From DATHTK01 sp035463295 (GTDB lineage Bacteria > Actinomycetota > Rubrobacteria > Rubrobacterales > Rubrobacteraceae), in the NCBI GenBank assembly GCA_035463295.1, contig DATHTK010000052.1:1-64000 (forward strand): 64,000 nt of DNA, in the 5' to 3' direction. The stretch's first letter is position 1, and every line of letters begins with the position of its first letter. The translations under genes and the position numbers were made by a program. The notes under the pieces were generated by a model, which saw only the letters and a program-made list of their open reading frames with translations, was not told where the DNA came from and did not search any database. Below are positions 35,359 to 44,058 of this stretch, in pieces.

Positions 35359-36345
35359 TCAGAAGAGGGGCACGACGGCCCCGACCGTAGCGCCGTGCAG
35401 GTTGAGCACCGCGGGCGGCTCCGGCTCGTCTGGCGCGCTGGCCCCGCGGCGGGCGAGGGCGGCCAGAGCGGCGGGACGCACGGCGCGCCCCGCGCCGTCG
35501 GAGATCTTGAGCGCGAGTCCCCAGCCGTCGGGGCTGCCCGCTGCAAAGACCCCCTCGGCCCCGCTCTTGGCGAGCAGACGGGTCCCGCGCATCACGGCGG
35601 TGTCGAACCTGCCCGTACCGGCGACCAGGTGTGGATGGTCCCGCATCGCCCGGCGCAGGCGGCCGGCGGCTTCGGGGAGGTACTCGCCGCTCGCCAGTCG
35701 GGCAAAGCCCGTTGCGAGGTTCGCGAGCGGCATAGCGAAAGCCGGCACGCCGCAGCCGTCCACCCCCACGAGCAGGTCGTCGCCATCGAGGGCGCAGACC
35801 CGCGCGACGATCTCCAGTACGCGCCGCTGCAACGGGTGGTGGAGAGAGCGGTAGCAGGCCGTCGGCCAGCCCTCGTGAACGCAGACGGCGAGCATGCCGG
35901 CGTGCTTCCCAGAGCAGTTGCAGTGGATGGCCCCCGGCTCGCGGCCCCGGCGGGCGAGCTCGGCGGCCGCCGGCCCGTACAGGGGCGGGTGCGCCCCGCT
36001 CTGGAGGTCTCTCTCCGAGAGACCCGCTTTATCCAGGATCGAGCGCACCGCGGCGAGGTGTGGTCCCTCGGCGCTGTGCGAAGCGCACGCGACGGCGAGC
36101 TCCTCGTCGGTGAGCCCGAGGTCGTCGGCAGCACCGGTAAGCACGAGCGGGAGGGCCTGGAGAGGCTTCACGGACGAGCGGGCGTAGACGTAGCCGTGCG
36201 GGTCCCCGACGGCGTCGAGGAGCTTGCCGGACGGGTCGCACACCGCGAGGCGACCCCGGTGGACGCTCTCGACGATCGCGCCGCGCCAAACGCCGACGAG
36301 CGGCTCATCGGCGGGGAGGCCGGCGGTGGGATCCCCGGGTCGCAG
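35359..36345 (-). CDS. Asparaginase (asparaginase II family), CTG start
   Basis: 328 residues, PF06089-type asparaginase: PLVGVWRGAIVESVHRG at the N-terminus, YARSSVKPLQALPLV, VACASHSAEGPHLAAV, CNCSGKHAGMLAVC and VDGCGVPAFAMPLANLATGFA. The frame has no ATG, GTG or TTG between 36573 and the conserved region. CTG 36345 lies five bases after GAGGAG, two codons past the upstream stop, and gives an N-terminus of the right length, so I use it. The enzyme hydrolyses asparagine to aspartate. It is coupled to the small gene ahead of it, whose stop is two bases away. Confidence 0.85.
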   Translation of the reverse strand: MRPGDPTAGLPADEPLVGVWRGAIVESVHRGRLAVCDPSGKLLDAVGDPHGYVYARSSVKPLQALPLVLTGAADDLGLTDEELAVACASHSAEGPHLAAVRSILDKAGLSERDLQSGAHPPLYGPAAAELARRGREPGAIHCNCSGKHAGMLAVCVHEGWPTACYRSLHHPLQRRVLEIVARVCALDGDDLLVGVDGCGVPAFAMPLANLATGFARLASGEYLPEAAGRLRRAMRDHPHLVAGTGRFDTAVMRGTRLLAKSGAEGVFAAGSPDGWGLALKISDGAGRAVRPAALAALARRGASAPDEPEPPAVLNLHGATVGAVVPLF

Positions 36346-36347
36346 GC

Positions 36348-36614
36348 CTACTCCTCGGGGAGCGTGATGATCCGGAGGTCCACCAGGTCCTGGGCGACGC
36401 GCATGCGAGCCATCGCGGCCGGGAAGTCGCCCTCGGCGTAGTACTCCTTCGCTTCGCCGACGAGTCGCCTGAGCTGGGTGAGGAGGTCGTCGTCCTCGCC
36501 GACCGGCCCCTCGCCCCGCACGCTCGCCTCGGCCATGCCGATCGTCACGGGTGCGCGCGGGCTCCCCGTCCACATGGAGATGATCGCAATCTCCAGATAG
36601 CCGGTAATGCGCAT
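36348..36614 (-). CDS. Small hypothetical protein between amidohydrolase and asparaginase
   Basis: 88 residues from ATG 36614. It opens with a beta-like segment (MRITGYLEIAIISMW), then TIGMAEASVRG, and closes with an acidic helical tail (LTQLRRLVGEAKEYYAEG). No family recognised. The frame continues upstream to TTG 36668, which overlaps the amidohydrolase stop as TTGA and would add 18 residues. No clear Shine-Dalgarno precedes either start. Its two-base distance to the asparaginase start suggests coupled translation. Confidence 0.55.
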   Translation of the reverse strand: MRITGYLEIAIISMWTGSPRAPVTIGMAEASVRGEGPVGEDDDLLTQLRRLVGEAKEYYAEGDFPAAMARMRVAQDLVDLRIITLPEE

Positions 36615-36664
36615 CAGGTGCCCCACTCTCAGTCCGACCAGCGTCCCACCCTCGCCTACCCTGC

Positions 36665-37498
36665 TCAAGAGAACCACCGCCGGATATTGCCGGAGAGGAT
36701 GCCGGGGATGTTTCTGTCGGGGACCCCCGCGGCTTCGGCGGCGGCGAGGGCGGCGTGCAGCGTCGAGGGGATATCTCCGTAGGGTATGTCCGAGCCGTAG
36801 CAGATACGCTTCGGGTCCAGCGCGCCGAAGAGGACGTAGAGATCCTTCGCCCCGACCACCGAGGTCTCGAAGAGGATGTTCTCGTTGTCTTCGAAGGCGC
36901 GGACGGCCTCCAGGAGCTCCACCATCGAGGCGTGGCCCAGGATCAAGCGCAGCCCGGGATGGGCTTCGACCGTCGGGAGCAGCGGCTCGACGACCCGGCA
37001 CATAGCAAAGCCCGTGTGGATCAGGACCGGCAGGTCCGCCTCGGCCGCCATGCCGAGGAGTCGCACCACCCGTTCGTCATCGAGCTCGAAGCGCTGGGAG
37101 ACAGGGTGGAGCTTAAGCCCCCGAAAGCCGCGCTCGACGCACCGCTCGAACTCCTTCTCGTAGTCACGGTGCGGGTTGAGCCGGAAGAACGGCACGAAGT
37201 GGCGCGGGTGCTCCTCGTAGGCCGCCCAGACCACGTCGTTGGGCCCCGAATAGTCGTCGAGGGCGTTCGGGTCATTGAGCGGGAAAACGATGCTCCTTAC
37301 GACCCCCGCCGCCCGCATCCGCTCGCTCATCCCCTCTGCGGTCATGGTCCGGCCGTCCACGTCGGCGCCGATGTGGGCGTGCGCGTCGAAGACCTCCACC
37401 CCGGACGGCACCTTCCCTCCGATCCACTCCCAGACCGGAGCCATCGCGCCCGAGGTCAACGCCTCGATACTGTGCTTGCGTTCGGTCTCCGTCGCCAA
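36665..37498 (-). CDS. Amidohydrolase family protein (amidohydrolase 2 type)
   Basis: 277 residues, TIM-barrel metal hydrolase. The metal ligands of the family appear in order: FDAHAHIG, LKLHPVSQ, LIHTGFA, ILGHASM and the YGSDIPYG aspartate. It resembles PF04909 members that hydrolyse or decarboxylate small carboxylic or cyclic substrates; substrate unknown. It is first in a three-gene run with a hypothetical protein and asparaginase. The start codon has no strong site, but the N-terminus is short and plausible. Confidence 0.85.
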   Translation of the reverse strand: MATETERKHSIEALTSGAMAPVWEWIGGKVPSGVEVFDAHAHIGADVDGRTMTAEGMSERMRAAGVVRSIVFPLNDPNALDDYSGPNDVVWAAYEEHPRHFVPFFRLNPHRDYEKEFERCVERGFRGLKLHPVSQRFELDDERVVRLLGMAAEADLPVLIHTGFAMCRVVEPLLPTVEAHPGLRLILGHASMVELLEAVRAFEDNENILFETSVVGAKDLYVLFGALDPKRICYGSDIPYGDIPSTLHAALAAAEAAGVPDRNIPGILSGNIRRWFS

Positions 37499-37631
37499 AG
37501 TGTTGCCGTTCTAGCCAGGGTCTTTAGGGTCAACGACCGCACAATGGTAGCAGGCGAGGTATGCGCCTGCCGAGGAGATCCCGAGCGCCGTCACGTTTGG
37601 TTCCATCGAACGACCAGGCGATACGGCCGAC

Positions 37632-38165
37632 CTACCCCTCGATATCGAAGCGCGGCTTTCTCATCTCGGCCTCCGCCCTGCGCTGGAGCTCTTCCACGGC
37701 CTCCGAGACCGGTCCGAGCTCGTACGGCTCGCCGTGGAAGAGCACGGCGTTTCTATCGGAGTCGAAGCCGCGGAAGCGATCCTCGGGGGCCGTATCGGCG
37801 AGCACGTCCAGAGGCTCCGTATAGCAATCGAAGAACCTGCGTTGCTCGGACGTCACATACCAGGTCTCGAGCCGCTTGTCCAAGTGCTCGAAATGCTCGA
37901 TAAACGTCAGCGCCCTGAGCGGGGAGTTGTCATCGACCTCGAGGCTCTCCCTCAGCTCTCTACCCCGGCTCGGAAAGAGCGGGTCGGGCGGCCAGAGAAG
38001 GCGTGAGATCCTGCCGATGGCGACCAGCGCGTTCTGGACCGAGTACCAGAAGAGCTCGCCGTCGCCGCTGGCAAAGGCCTCGTCCATGTCCTGCAGCGCG
38101 ATGATGGCGTACTGGGACTGCTTCTCTACCTCCACCTGCAAGTACCGGAGCAGGGCCTTCTCCAT
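37632..38165 (-). CDS. Hypothetical protein after the Crp/Fnr gene
   Basis: 177 residues, soluble and mostly helical. LRYLQVEVEKQSQYAIIALQDMDEAFASGD and LVAIGRISRLLWP at the N-terminus, an aromatic middle (SPLRALTFIEHFEHLDKRLETWY), a GFDSDRNAVLFHGE strand region and an acidic helix (LGPVSEAVEELQRRAEAEMR). No family recognised. It lies 20 bases after the Crp/Fnr gene on the same strand, so it may be co-transcribed with it. Confidence 0.6.
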   Translation of the reverse strand: MEKALLRYLQVEVEKQSQYAIIALQDMDEAFASGDGELFWYSVQNALVAIGRISRLLWPPDPLFPSRGRELRESLEVDDNSPLRALTFIEHFEHLDKRLETWYVTSEQRRFFDCYTEPLDVLADTAPEDRFRGFDSDRNAVLFHGEPYELGPVSEAVEELQRRAEAEMRKPRFDIEG

Positions 38166-38185
38166 CTAACACCTCTATCGTCTAC

Positions 38186-38908
38186 TCATACCTCATCGGC
38201 CGCCTCTCTCAGCGTCTCGATGTCCCAGACGTGTATGTAACGGTGTCTCAGCTCCACGGCGCCGACCTCGCGGAGGCGAGCGAACGCCCGGGTGACGGCC
38301 TCCCGGTTCGCCCCGATAAAGCTGCCGAGCTGCTGGTGCGTGTAGCGCGTCGGGATCCTGTAGCCCTCGGGAGTCCTGATCCCCTCCCCCTCGACGAGCA
38401 TCAGGACGAGGCTGGCGAGGCGCGCGGGCACCTCCTTGAGCCCGAGGTCCTGCAAACGGGTCTCGTAGGTGCTCAGGCGGTCGCTGAGGAGGTGCACCAG
38501 TTGCAGCCCGACCTCGGGTTTGTCCAGGATCAAGCGCTCCACGTCAGCGCGGCACATCGCGGAGACCTCCGACTTCTCGAGGGCCTCGGCGTAGCAATTT
38601 CTGAGACGCTGGCCGGTGAGCACCATCTCCCCGAAGACCGTCCCGCTCTGCAATACGACAAGGGTGAACTCGCGTCCACCGGGAGTGGATCTGTAGAGGC
38701 GCACCCGGCCTCTCTGGAGCACGAACAGGGTCTCGCTGACGTCCACCGGCCTGAAGAAGATCTCCCCTCGCTCGACGGTGGTATTGAAGTGCTCCCAGTT
38801 GATCTGCTCTATCTCGTCGCGCGAGAGTGGTTCGAAGATGTCCACCAGAGTGAGGAGCCTGACCTGCTCCTCCAGGAGCCTCGCTCCGTATGGCCCATGC
38901 CCCAGCAT
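38186..38908 (-). CDS. Crp/Fnr family transcriptional regulator
   Basis: 240 residues. The cyclic nucleotide-binding-like domain covers about 20-150 (VERGEIFFRPVDVSETLFVLQRGRVRLYR, FTLVVLQSGTVFGEMVLTG) and the C-terminal helix-turn-helix includes YTHQQLGSFIGANREAVTRAFARLREVGAVELRHRYIHV, with the recognition helix at about 205. No Fnr-type cysteine cluster is obvious, so oxygen sensing by an iron-sulfur centre is unlikely. Its target genes are not evident. It is followed by a hypothetical gene 20 bases downstream. Confidence 0.9.
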   Translation of the reverse strand: MLGHGPYGARLLEEQVRLLTLVDIFEPLSRDEIEQINWEHFNTTVERGEIFFRPVDVSETLFVLQRGRVRLYRSTPGGREFTLVVLQSGTVFGEMVLTGQRLRNCYAEALEKSEVSAMCRADVERLILDKPEVGLQLVHLLSDRLSTYETRLQDLGLKEVPARLASLVLMLVEGEGIRTPEGYRIPTRYTHQQLGSFIGANREAVTRAFARLREVGAVELRHRYIHVWDIETLREAADEV

Positions 38909-39057
38909 AGCTCCATCCCGCCGCCGTTGCCCTGCTCGCCAGGTACTTTACAACACCGCCGCACCAGCCGCCCCAGTGCCCCGCTCGCGCCCGGGGCCGC
39001 GTTGCAGAGGTAGACGAGCACGGTGGAGGCGCCCATCGAGCGACGCTCGACTCCCCT

Positions 39058-40365
39058 TCAGGTGGAGTCCCGGCGGAGGGTGAGCGTCGAGACGCGGGGC
39101 CCATCCACGCTCTTGACGTGGAGGGTGACTCCGTCGGCGTCGACTGTGTCCCCGGGCTCGGGAGGGCGGCCCAGGGAGCCGAGCACGTAGCCACCGATCG
39201 TGTCGAAGTCCTCGTGGGGGAGATCCAGGTGGAAGAACTCGTTCACGTCGGTGATGGGGATGCGGCCGTCGACGGCATAGGCGCCGTCCCCGATCTCCTC
39301 TATCGCGGCCTCCCCCTCGTCGAACTCGTCCTGGATCTCGCCGACGATCTCCTCGAGGACGTCTTCTATGGTTACTAGCCCCTCGACGCTCCCCCACTCG
39401 TCTATAACTATCGCCATCTGCAGTTTACGTCGCTGGAACTCGCGCAGAATCTGCTCTATCGGTTTGGTCTCCGGGACCACCAGGCAGTCGCGCACGATCT
39501 CCCTTAGATCGAAGTCCTCGGGTTTCTCGCGAGCCGCCCGCAGGAGATCTTTGATGTGTACCGCGCCGAGGACGTGGTCGAGGTCCCCCTCGTAGACCGG
39601 GTAGCGGGTGTAACGCCCGAACGTCGCCGCGTCCACCAGCTCCGAGAGAGAAGAATCCGCTCTGAGGGCCTCGATATCCGGTCTAGGGACCATGACCTCG
39701 CGCGCCACCGTATCACCGAAGTCGAAGACGTTGTTGATGTAGTCGTGCTCCTCGGGGTCGAGCTCGCCCGAAGCCGCAGAGGAGGAGATCATGATCCTGA
39801 GCTCTTCCTCGGAGTGGGCCTCCATCTCCTCGCCGAGCCGGATGCCCCACGGACGCAACACGAAGTTGGTGGAGGCGTTCACCATCCACACTATCGGCCG
39901 CAACAGCACCATAAAGACCTTTAGCGGGCGGCTGATCCAGAGCGAGGTTCCCTCGGCGCGCTGGATCGAGAAGTACTTGGGCGCCTGCTCGCCGAACACC
40001 AGGTGCGCGTAGGTTATGACCGCGAAGCCGAGGAGCACAGAGACGATTGTAACGGCCCGCTCGCTCGTCACCCCGACCACCTCGAGGAGCGGCTCGATCA
40101 GGTGCGCCACCGCCGGCTCGCCGATCCAGCCGAGGCCGAGGGACGCCATCGTGATGCCTACCTGGCAGACCGAGAGGTAGGCGTCGAGGTCGCGCAATGC
40201 GTCGCGCACCCCGGTGGCCCGCGCGCTCCCCTCCCGCTCGAGTTGCACCATGCGCGACTCGCGCACCCGCACGAGCGCGAACTCCGCCGCGACGAAGAAG
40301 CCGTTCAGGACCACCAGCCCGAGGGCCAGAAGGAGTTGAAACGAGGATAAGAGGGGTTCTTCCAA
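39058..40365 (-). CDS. CNNM/hemolysin family protein (DUF21-CBS-CorC)
   Basis: 435 residues from TTG 40365. Four-helix CNNM (DUF21) domain at about 1-170 with LVVLNGFFVAAEFALVRVRESR and the LGLGWIGEPAVAHLIEP segment, then two CBS domains (MVPRPDIEALRADSSLSEL and MAIVIDEWGSVEGLVTIEDVLEEIVGEI) and a C-terminal CorC/HlyC transporter-associated domain (DGAYAVDGRIPITDVNEFF). Related proteins act in magnesium or cobalt export. It sits alone on the minus strand, 149 bases from the Crp/Fnr gene. Confidence 0.93.
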   Translation of the reverse strand: MEEPLLSSFQLLLALGLVVLNGFFVAAEFALVRVRESRMVQLEREGSARATGVRDALRDLDAYLSVCQVGITMASLGLGWIGEPAVAHLIEPLLEVVGVTSERAVTIVSVLLGFAVITYAHLVFGEQAPKYFSIQRAEGTSLWISRPLKVFMVLLRPIVWMVNASTNFVLRPWGIRLGEEMEAHSEEELRIMISSSAASGELDPEEHDYINNVFDFGDTVAREVMVPRPDIEALRADSSLSELVDAATFGRYTRYPVYEGDLDHVLGAVHIKDLLRAAREKPEDFDLREIVRDCLVVPETKPIEQILREFQRRKLQMAIVIDEWGSVEGLVTIEDVLEEIVGEIQDEFDEGEAAIEEIGDGAYAVDGRIPITDVNEFFHLDLPHEDFDTIGGYVLGSLGRPPEPGDTVDADGVTLHVKSVDGPRVSTLTLRRDST

Positions 40366-40539
40366 ATCTATAGAATCACGCCGACTCGGCGACCGTATCG
40401 CGCGTGTTCGGAACTAGTGAAGTGAACGTCACCCATCGTGCTACGGGCGGGATTATACCGCAGCTCAACGCGGGGGAGAAAGAGGCCCGGCCAGCGCGGC
40501 CGGACCTCCTATGACAGACCCGTTGTCCTCGGCCGATCT

Positions 40540-41049
40540 CTACGCCAGCCCTTCGGCCTCATACTCGCGCAGGAAACCCTCGAAGAGGCGCCGGTGACCC
40601 TGCTCGTCACGCAGGATGTCTATCACCATGTCCTGAGTTACCGGATCGACTCCCTCGGTCTCCTCCACTATCCTCGTGTAGTGCTGGATAGCCCCGTCCT
40701 CGGCGTCTATGACCCCCTTTATAACGTGCACCACGTCGATCTGATCCTCAGCAGGCTGCAGCTTCATCTGGGTGGCCTTGAACTCCGCCGAGCCGGGGAC
40801 CACCCCGTAGAGCTCCTTTATGCGAACGGCGAACTGCTGGGCGTGGGCGAGCTCCTCCTGGATGTCCTCCTCTATGTTCTCCTTGACCTCCTGGGCGCGC
40901 ACGCCGTCGGGGTTGACGGAGTTGGTGATGTAGTTGATGACGGTCTCCAGCTCCATAAAGTAAGCGGTCTTGAGGAGCTCTATGATCGCCTCGCGCTTCT
41001 CTTTGAGCTCTCCGGAGAGGATCCCCTCCGTGCTACGGTTGGTCTCCAC
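40540..41049 (-). CDS. Ferritin-like domain protein
   Basis: 169 residues, four-helix bundle. Carboxylate and histidine ligands in helical context are visible: AYFMELETVINYIT, DIQEELAHAQQFA, IDAEDGAIQHYTRIVEE and LRDEQGHRRLFEGFL, the pattern of ferritin or rubrerythrin-like diiron proteins. It lacks a rubredoxin domain. Likely roles are iron storage or peroxide defence. GTG 41049 follows TAGGAGGT by seven bases. It is 93 bases downstream of glpD but has its own good ribosome binding site. Confidence 0.85.
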   Translation of the reverse strand: METNRSTEGILSGELKEKREAIIELLKTAYFMELETVINYITNSVNPDGVRAQEVKENIEEDIQEELAHAQQFAVRIKELYGVVPGSAEFKATQMKLQPAEDQIDVVHVIKGVIDAEDGAIQHYTRIVEETEGVDPVTQDMVIDILRDEQGHRRLFEGFLREYEAEGLA

Positions 41050-41142
41050 GCTGTGGACCTCCTATTTTTCTCGTCGACGCTACCCCTAGACTGTACCCTC
41101 GCCACCCGCCGCTAAACGTGAAGCGGAGTCTCCGGTCGGGGC

Positions 41143-42855
41143 TCATGCGGTCGCGGGTTCCTCCCCCATCATGCTCTTCGGCTTGTAGCGCTCGACGTAG
41201 CGCCGGTACTGCTCGACCTCGCGTCCGGCGCGCTCCTCGTCCCAGCCGAGGTGCCTGACGGCGACCTGTGCTGCGGCCTCGTCCACGTCGAGGCCCACCT
41301 GTGGGCCGAGGCCGACCATCGTGCGCCGGAGCAGCACGTCGGAGAGAGTCCGGGACATCTCGCGCCGGAAGGCGTAGAGGACCTCCGCGCCGATGATCCC
41401 GCTCTCGACGGTGGCGGCAGGACCGAGCGGCATCCGCAGCGACGGATCGTCGCCGGCCATCTCGAGCACCACCGGCGCGCGGGCGCCGTAGAGCTTGAGG
41501 AGCCGCTCGGCCAGCTCGTCGGTCAGGCCACTCGTCGCCTTGAACTCAGCGGCGAAGTTCTGGAAGTCCCGCGTCTCTCCTCCGGGAAGCGGCATCCTCG
41601 CCGTGTGGCTCTCGGGCGCCTCGCGATCGAGCTTCGTGTAGACCATATCCACCGTCTGGCGGGAGAGGTTGCGGTAGGTCGTCAGCTTGCCGCCGACGAT
41701 GGTGATCAGGCCGTCCACCCTCGATACGCCCTCGCCCATACCGGTCCTCTTCGTCCCGATCCCCTGGCCTCTGGCGTGGTCGTAGACGATGTGGCTCCGT
41801 GTGACGGATCCTTCGGCGCCCTCCGGCTGGTAGGGCAGGGGCCGGACGCCGGAGTAGGTAAAGAGGACGCTCTCCCGAGAGAGGCTGGCCTCGGGGATCA
41901 CGTAGTTCGTCTCCTCTATGAGATAGTCGATCTCCTCCTCATCGGCGGAGATGTAGTCGAGGTCTCCCCTGTAGCGGATGTCGGTGGTCCCGATCAGGTA
42001 CCGTCCGTTCCACGGGACGATGAAGTAGGGCCTGCCGTCCTTGCGCGCTTCGACGTAGAGGGCCTCCCCCTTCGGCGCACCCGGGAACGGGTCCACGACG
42101 AGGTGGCTCCCTTTTGTCCCCCCGATCATTGGCCTCCCGTGGCTCTCCCCGAGCACCTCGTCCACCCAGGGACCCGCCACGTTGACGGTGACGGAGGCCC
42201 GGGCGGAGTAGCTTCCTTCCCCGAGAGCATCGGTGAACTCGACGCCGACCACCCGGTCTCCCTCGCGGGCCAACCTCTCGACCTCGGCGTACGTGAGCAC
42301 GACGGCGCCGTGCTCGCGGGCCGAGATGGCGTTCTCTACCGCGAGCCTCTCGGCGTACTCGACCTGGGCGTCGTAGTAGAAGGCCGCGCCGAGGAGGCCT
42401 TCCGGGTTGAGGCCGGGCTCGCGCTGGAGGGCCTCATCCGGGCTCAGCATGTGATGGTTGTCCAGGCTCTTGTCCAGAGAGAGCGTGTCGTAGGCGATCA
42501 TGCCGAGCCGGACCATGAGCGGGCCATGCTTCGCGCGATCGTAGATCGGTACCATGAAGCCCAGCGGCTTCACGAGGTGCGGGGCTATGTGGAGGAGGAT
42601 CTCCCGGTCCTTCAGCGACTCCCGCACGAGAGGAACCTCGTAGTACTCCAGGTAGCGCAGGCCGCCGTGGATCAAGCGCGTCGCCCACTGGGTAGTCCCG
42701 TTTGAGATGTCGCCCTTGTCCAGCAGCAACACCTTGAGACCGCGCATCGCGGCGTCGCGAGCTATACCTGAGCCGTTGATGCCGGCCCCGATGACGATGA
42801 GGTCGAACGGGTAGTTCCGGATGTCTTCCGGTATTCTTCGGCGGACCATTCGCAC
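41143..42855 (-). CDS. glpD: Glycerol-3-phosphate dehydrogenase (FAD, respiratory type)
   Basis: 570 residues, FAD-dependent. The nucleotide-binding N-terminus is LIVIGAGINGSGIARDAAMRGLKVLLLDKGD, and GTTQWATRLIHGGLRYLEYYEVPLVRESLKDR is the GlpD signature. IVGGKLTTYRNLSRQTVDMVY and a C-terminal helical domain follow. It oxidises glycerol-3-phosphate to dihydroxyacetone phosphate and passes electrons to the quinone pool at the membrane. It is nine bases after dhaM, the last gene of the glycerol run. Confidence 0.95.
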   Translation of the reverse strand: MRMVRRRIPEDIRNYPFDLIVIGAGINGSGIARDAAMRGLKVLLLDKGDISNGTTQWATRLIHGGLRYLEYYEVPLVRESLKDREILLHIAPHLVKPLGFMVPIYDRAKHGPLMVRLGMIAYDTLSLDKSLDNHHMLSPDEALQREPGLNPEGLLGAAFYYDAQVEYAERLAVENAISAREHGAVVLTYAEVERLAREGDRVVGVEFTDALGEGSYSARASVTVNVAGPWVDEVLGESHGRPMIGGTKGSHLVVDPFPGAPKGEALYVEARKDGRPYFIVPWNGRYLIGTTDIRYRGDLDYISADEEEIDYLIEETNYVIPEASLSRESVLFTYSGVRPLPYQPEGAEGSVTRSHIVYDHARGQGIGTKRTGMGEGVSRVDGLITIVGGKLTTYRNLSRQTVDMVYTKLDREAPESHTARMPLPGGETRDFQNFAAEFKATSGLTDELAERLLKLYGARAPVVLEMAGDDPSLRMPLGPAATVESGIIGAEVLYAFRREMSRTLSDVLLRRTMVGLGPQVGLDVDEAAAQVAVRHLGWDEERAGREVEQYRRYVERYKPKSMMGEEPATA

Positions 42856-42864
42856 CTTTCCTCC

Positions 42865-43260
42865 TTATTCCCCGTGCAGCTTGGGCTCGGTGCGCGCCTC
42901 CATCGCCGCCTCGACGCACTCGTCGGCGTCGGAGCCGGTGGATGCCGAGACTCCGGCTGCGAAGGCCCCCTCGACGAACGGCGCGTCCACGAGCCGGACC
43001 TTCTCTCTTTTCTCCGAGGATAGCATCTCGAGGACCGTCTCGGCCGAGAGGACGGCGCTTCCGAGATCCATGAACACGAGCACCTCGTCGGCCTCGAGAC
43101 CCTCTATGGCCTCCCTGATCCGGTCCGGGTCCGTCCCGAAGCCGCCTTCGGCGTCGCCGCCGACCGCCGCGAGCTCGACCTCCCCGGCCATCTGGCGCAC
43201 GAGATCCGCGGTGCCTTCGGCGATCCGGGGGCTGTGCGAGACGAGCACGAGCCCCACCAT
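42865..43260 (-). CDS. dhaM: PTS-dependent dihydroxyacetone kinase phosphotransferase subunit
   Basis: 131 residues corresponding to the EIIA (mannose-type) domain alone. The phosphoryl histidine is His9 in LVLVSHS, and FGTDPDRIREAIEG and DLGSAVLSAETVLEML match DhaM. The HPr and EI extensions of E. coli DhaM are absent, so it must take phosphate from general PTS proteins encoded elsewhere. The ATG overlaps the dhaL stop as TGATG. Confidence 0.92.
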   Translation of the reverse strand: MVGLVLVSHSPRIAEGTADLVRQMAGEVELAAVGGDAEGGFGTDPDRIREAIEGLEADEVLVFMDLGSAVLSAETVLEMLSSEKREKVRLVDAPFVEGAFAAGVSASTGSDADECVEAAMEARTEPKLHGE

Positions 43261-43898
43261 CAGCCGCCCACCTCCAGCGTCCGGGCCGCCGACTCGAGCA
43301 GGTAGTACGTGGAAGTGGCGCCCGGGTCCTGGTGCCCCTGGGCGCGCGCCCCCAGATAGCTCGCCCGGCCCTTTCGGGCCGTCAGAGGGATCGTGGACTC
43401 CATCCCCTTTTCGGCCGCCCCTGCGGCGTCCCGAAAGACCGCGGCGACGCTCGCGTCCGCCCCGCTCGCTCTCTCTCTCGCGGCCTCCGCCGCGGGCTGC
43501 AAGGCGTCAACGATGGTCTTGTCCCCCACCTCGGCCTTTCCGCGCTGCTTGATACCACCCAGGGCGGCCTCCACGGCCTCGGCGGCGTCTTCGGCCGAGA
43601 CCTCATCCTTGCCCTGCAAGACCGTCGAGGCGCGCAGGAAGGCGGTCCCGTAGAGGGGGCCCGCAGCGCCGCCGACCTTGCTCACGAGCGCCATCGAGAC
43701 GGCCTTCAGCACGTCGGCCGGGGTGGAGAGCTCGGCGCTCTCGAGGCGCTCGAGGGCGGCCTGGAAGCCACGGTGCATGTTCGTGCCGTGGTCGCCGTCC
43801 CCGATCTCCGAGTCGAGCTTGGTCAGGTAGCGTCTGTTCTCCTCCATCGCCGCAGCCATCGCCCTGACGACCTCAAGCGTCCTGTCCGTAGCTCCCAA
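43260..43898 (-). CDS. dhaL: Dihydroxyacetone kinase ADP-binding subunit
   Basis: 212 residues from TTG 43898, which follows GGAGGAG. The nucleotide and Mg2+ site is in DSEIGDGDHGTNMHRGF (Asp29, Asp34, Asp36), with ISLALVSKVGGAAGPLYGTAFLRAS-type AALVSKVGGAAGPLYGTAFL and a C-terminal SYLGARAQGHQDPGATS. It holds the tightly bound ADP that is re-phosphorylated by DhaM and passes phosphate to dihydroxyacetone on DhaK. It follows glpF across a 160-base gap that contains a strong hairpin. Confidence 0.94.
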   Translation of the reverse strand: MGATDRTLEVVRAMAAAMEENRRYLTKLDSEIGDGDHGTNMHRGFQAALERLESAELSTPADVLKAVSMALVSKVGGAAGPLYGTAFLRASTVLQGKDEVSAEDAAEAVEAALGGIKQRGKAEVGDKTIVDALQPAAEAARERASGADASVAAVFRDAAGAAEKGMESTIPLTARKGRASYLGARAQGHQDPGATSTYYLLESAARTLEVGG

Positions 43899-44003
43899 AT
43901 CCGCTCCTCCGGTTCGATGGTTCTTCGTCGTGCACTCCAGGTTTCGATCAATTTACCCGGATCTACGCTCCGTTAAAGAGCGCCCGCTTCGCGCCCCAAG
44001 CGC

Positions 44004-44043
44004 GCGCGACGGGGCGCCGGAAGAGCCCGGCGCCCCGTCGCGC
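44004..44043 (-). other. Perfect 17-bp stem-loop between glpF and dhaL
   Basis: Arms 44004-44020 and 44027-44043 are perfectly complementary (GCGCGAC... with ...GTCGCGC), with a 6-base loop. It follows the glpF stop in the direction of transcription and lacks a T-run. It may attenuate or process the mRNA so that glpF and dhaL are made in different amounts. Confidence 0.6.
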
Positions 44044-44058
44044 ACCTCCGGGACTACC

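Noticed and set aside
41251..42705. 484-codon plus-strand ORF opposite glpD
   Set aside because: glpD on the minus strand has full FAD-enzyme motifs; the plus product has none.
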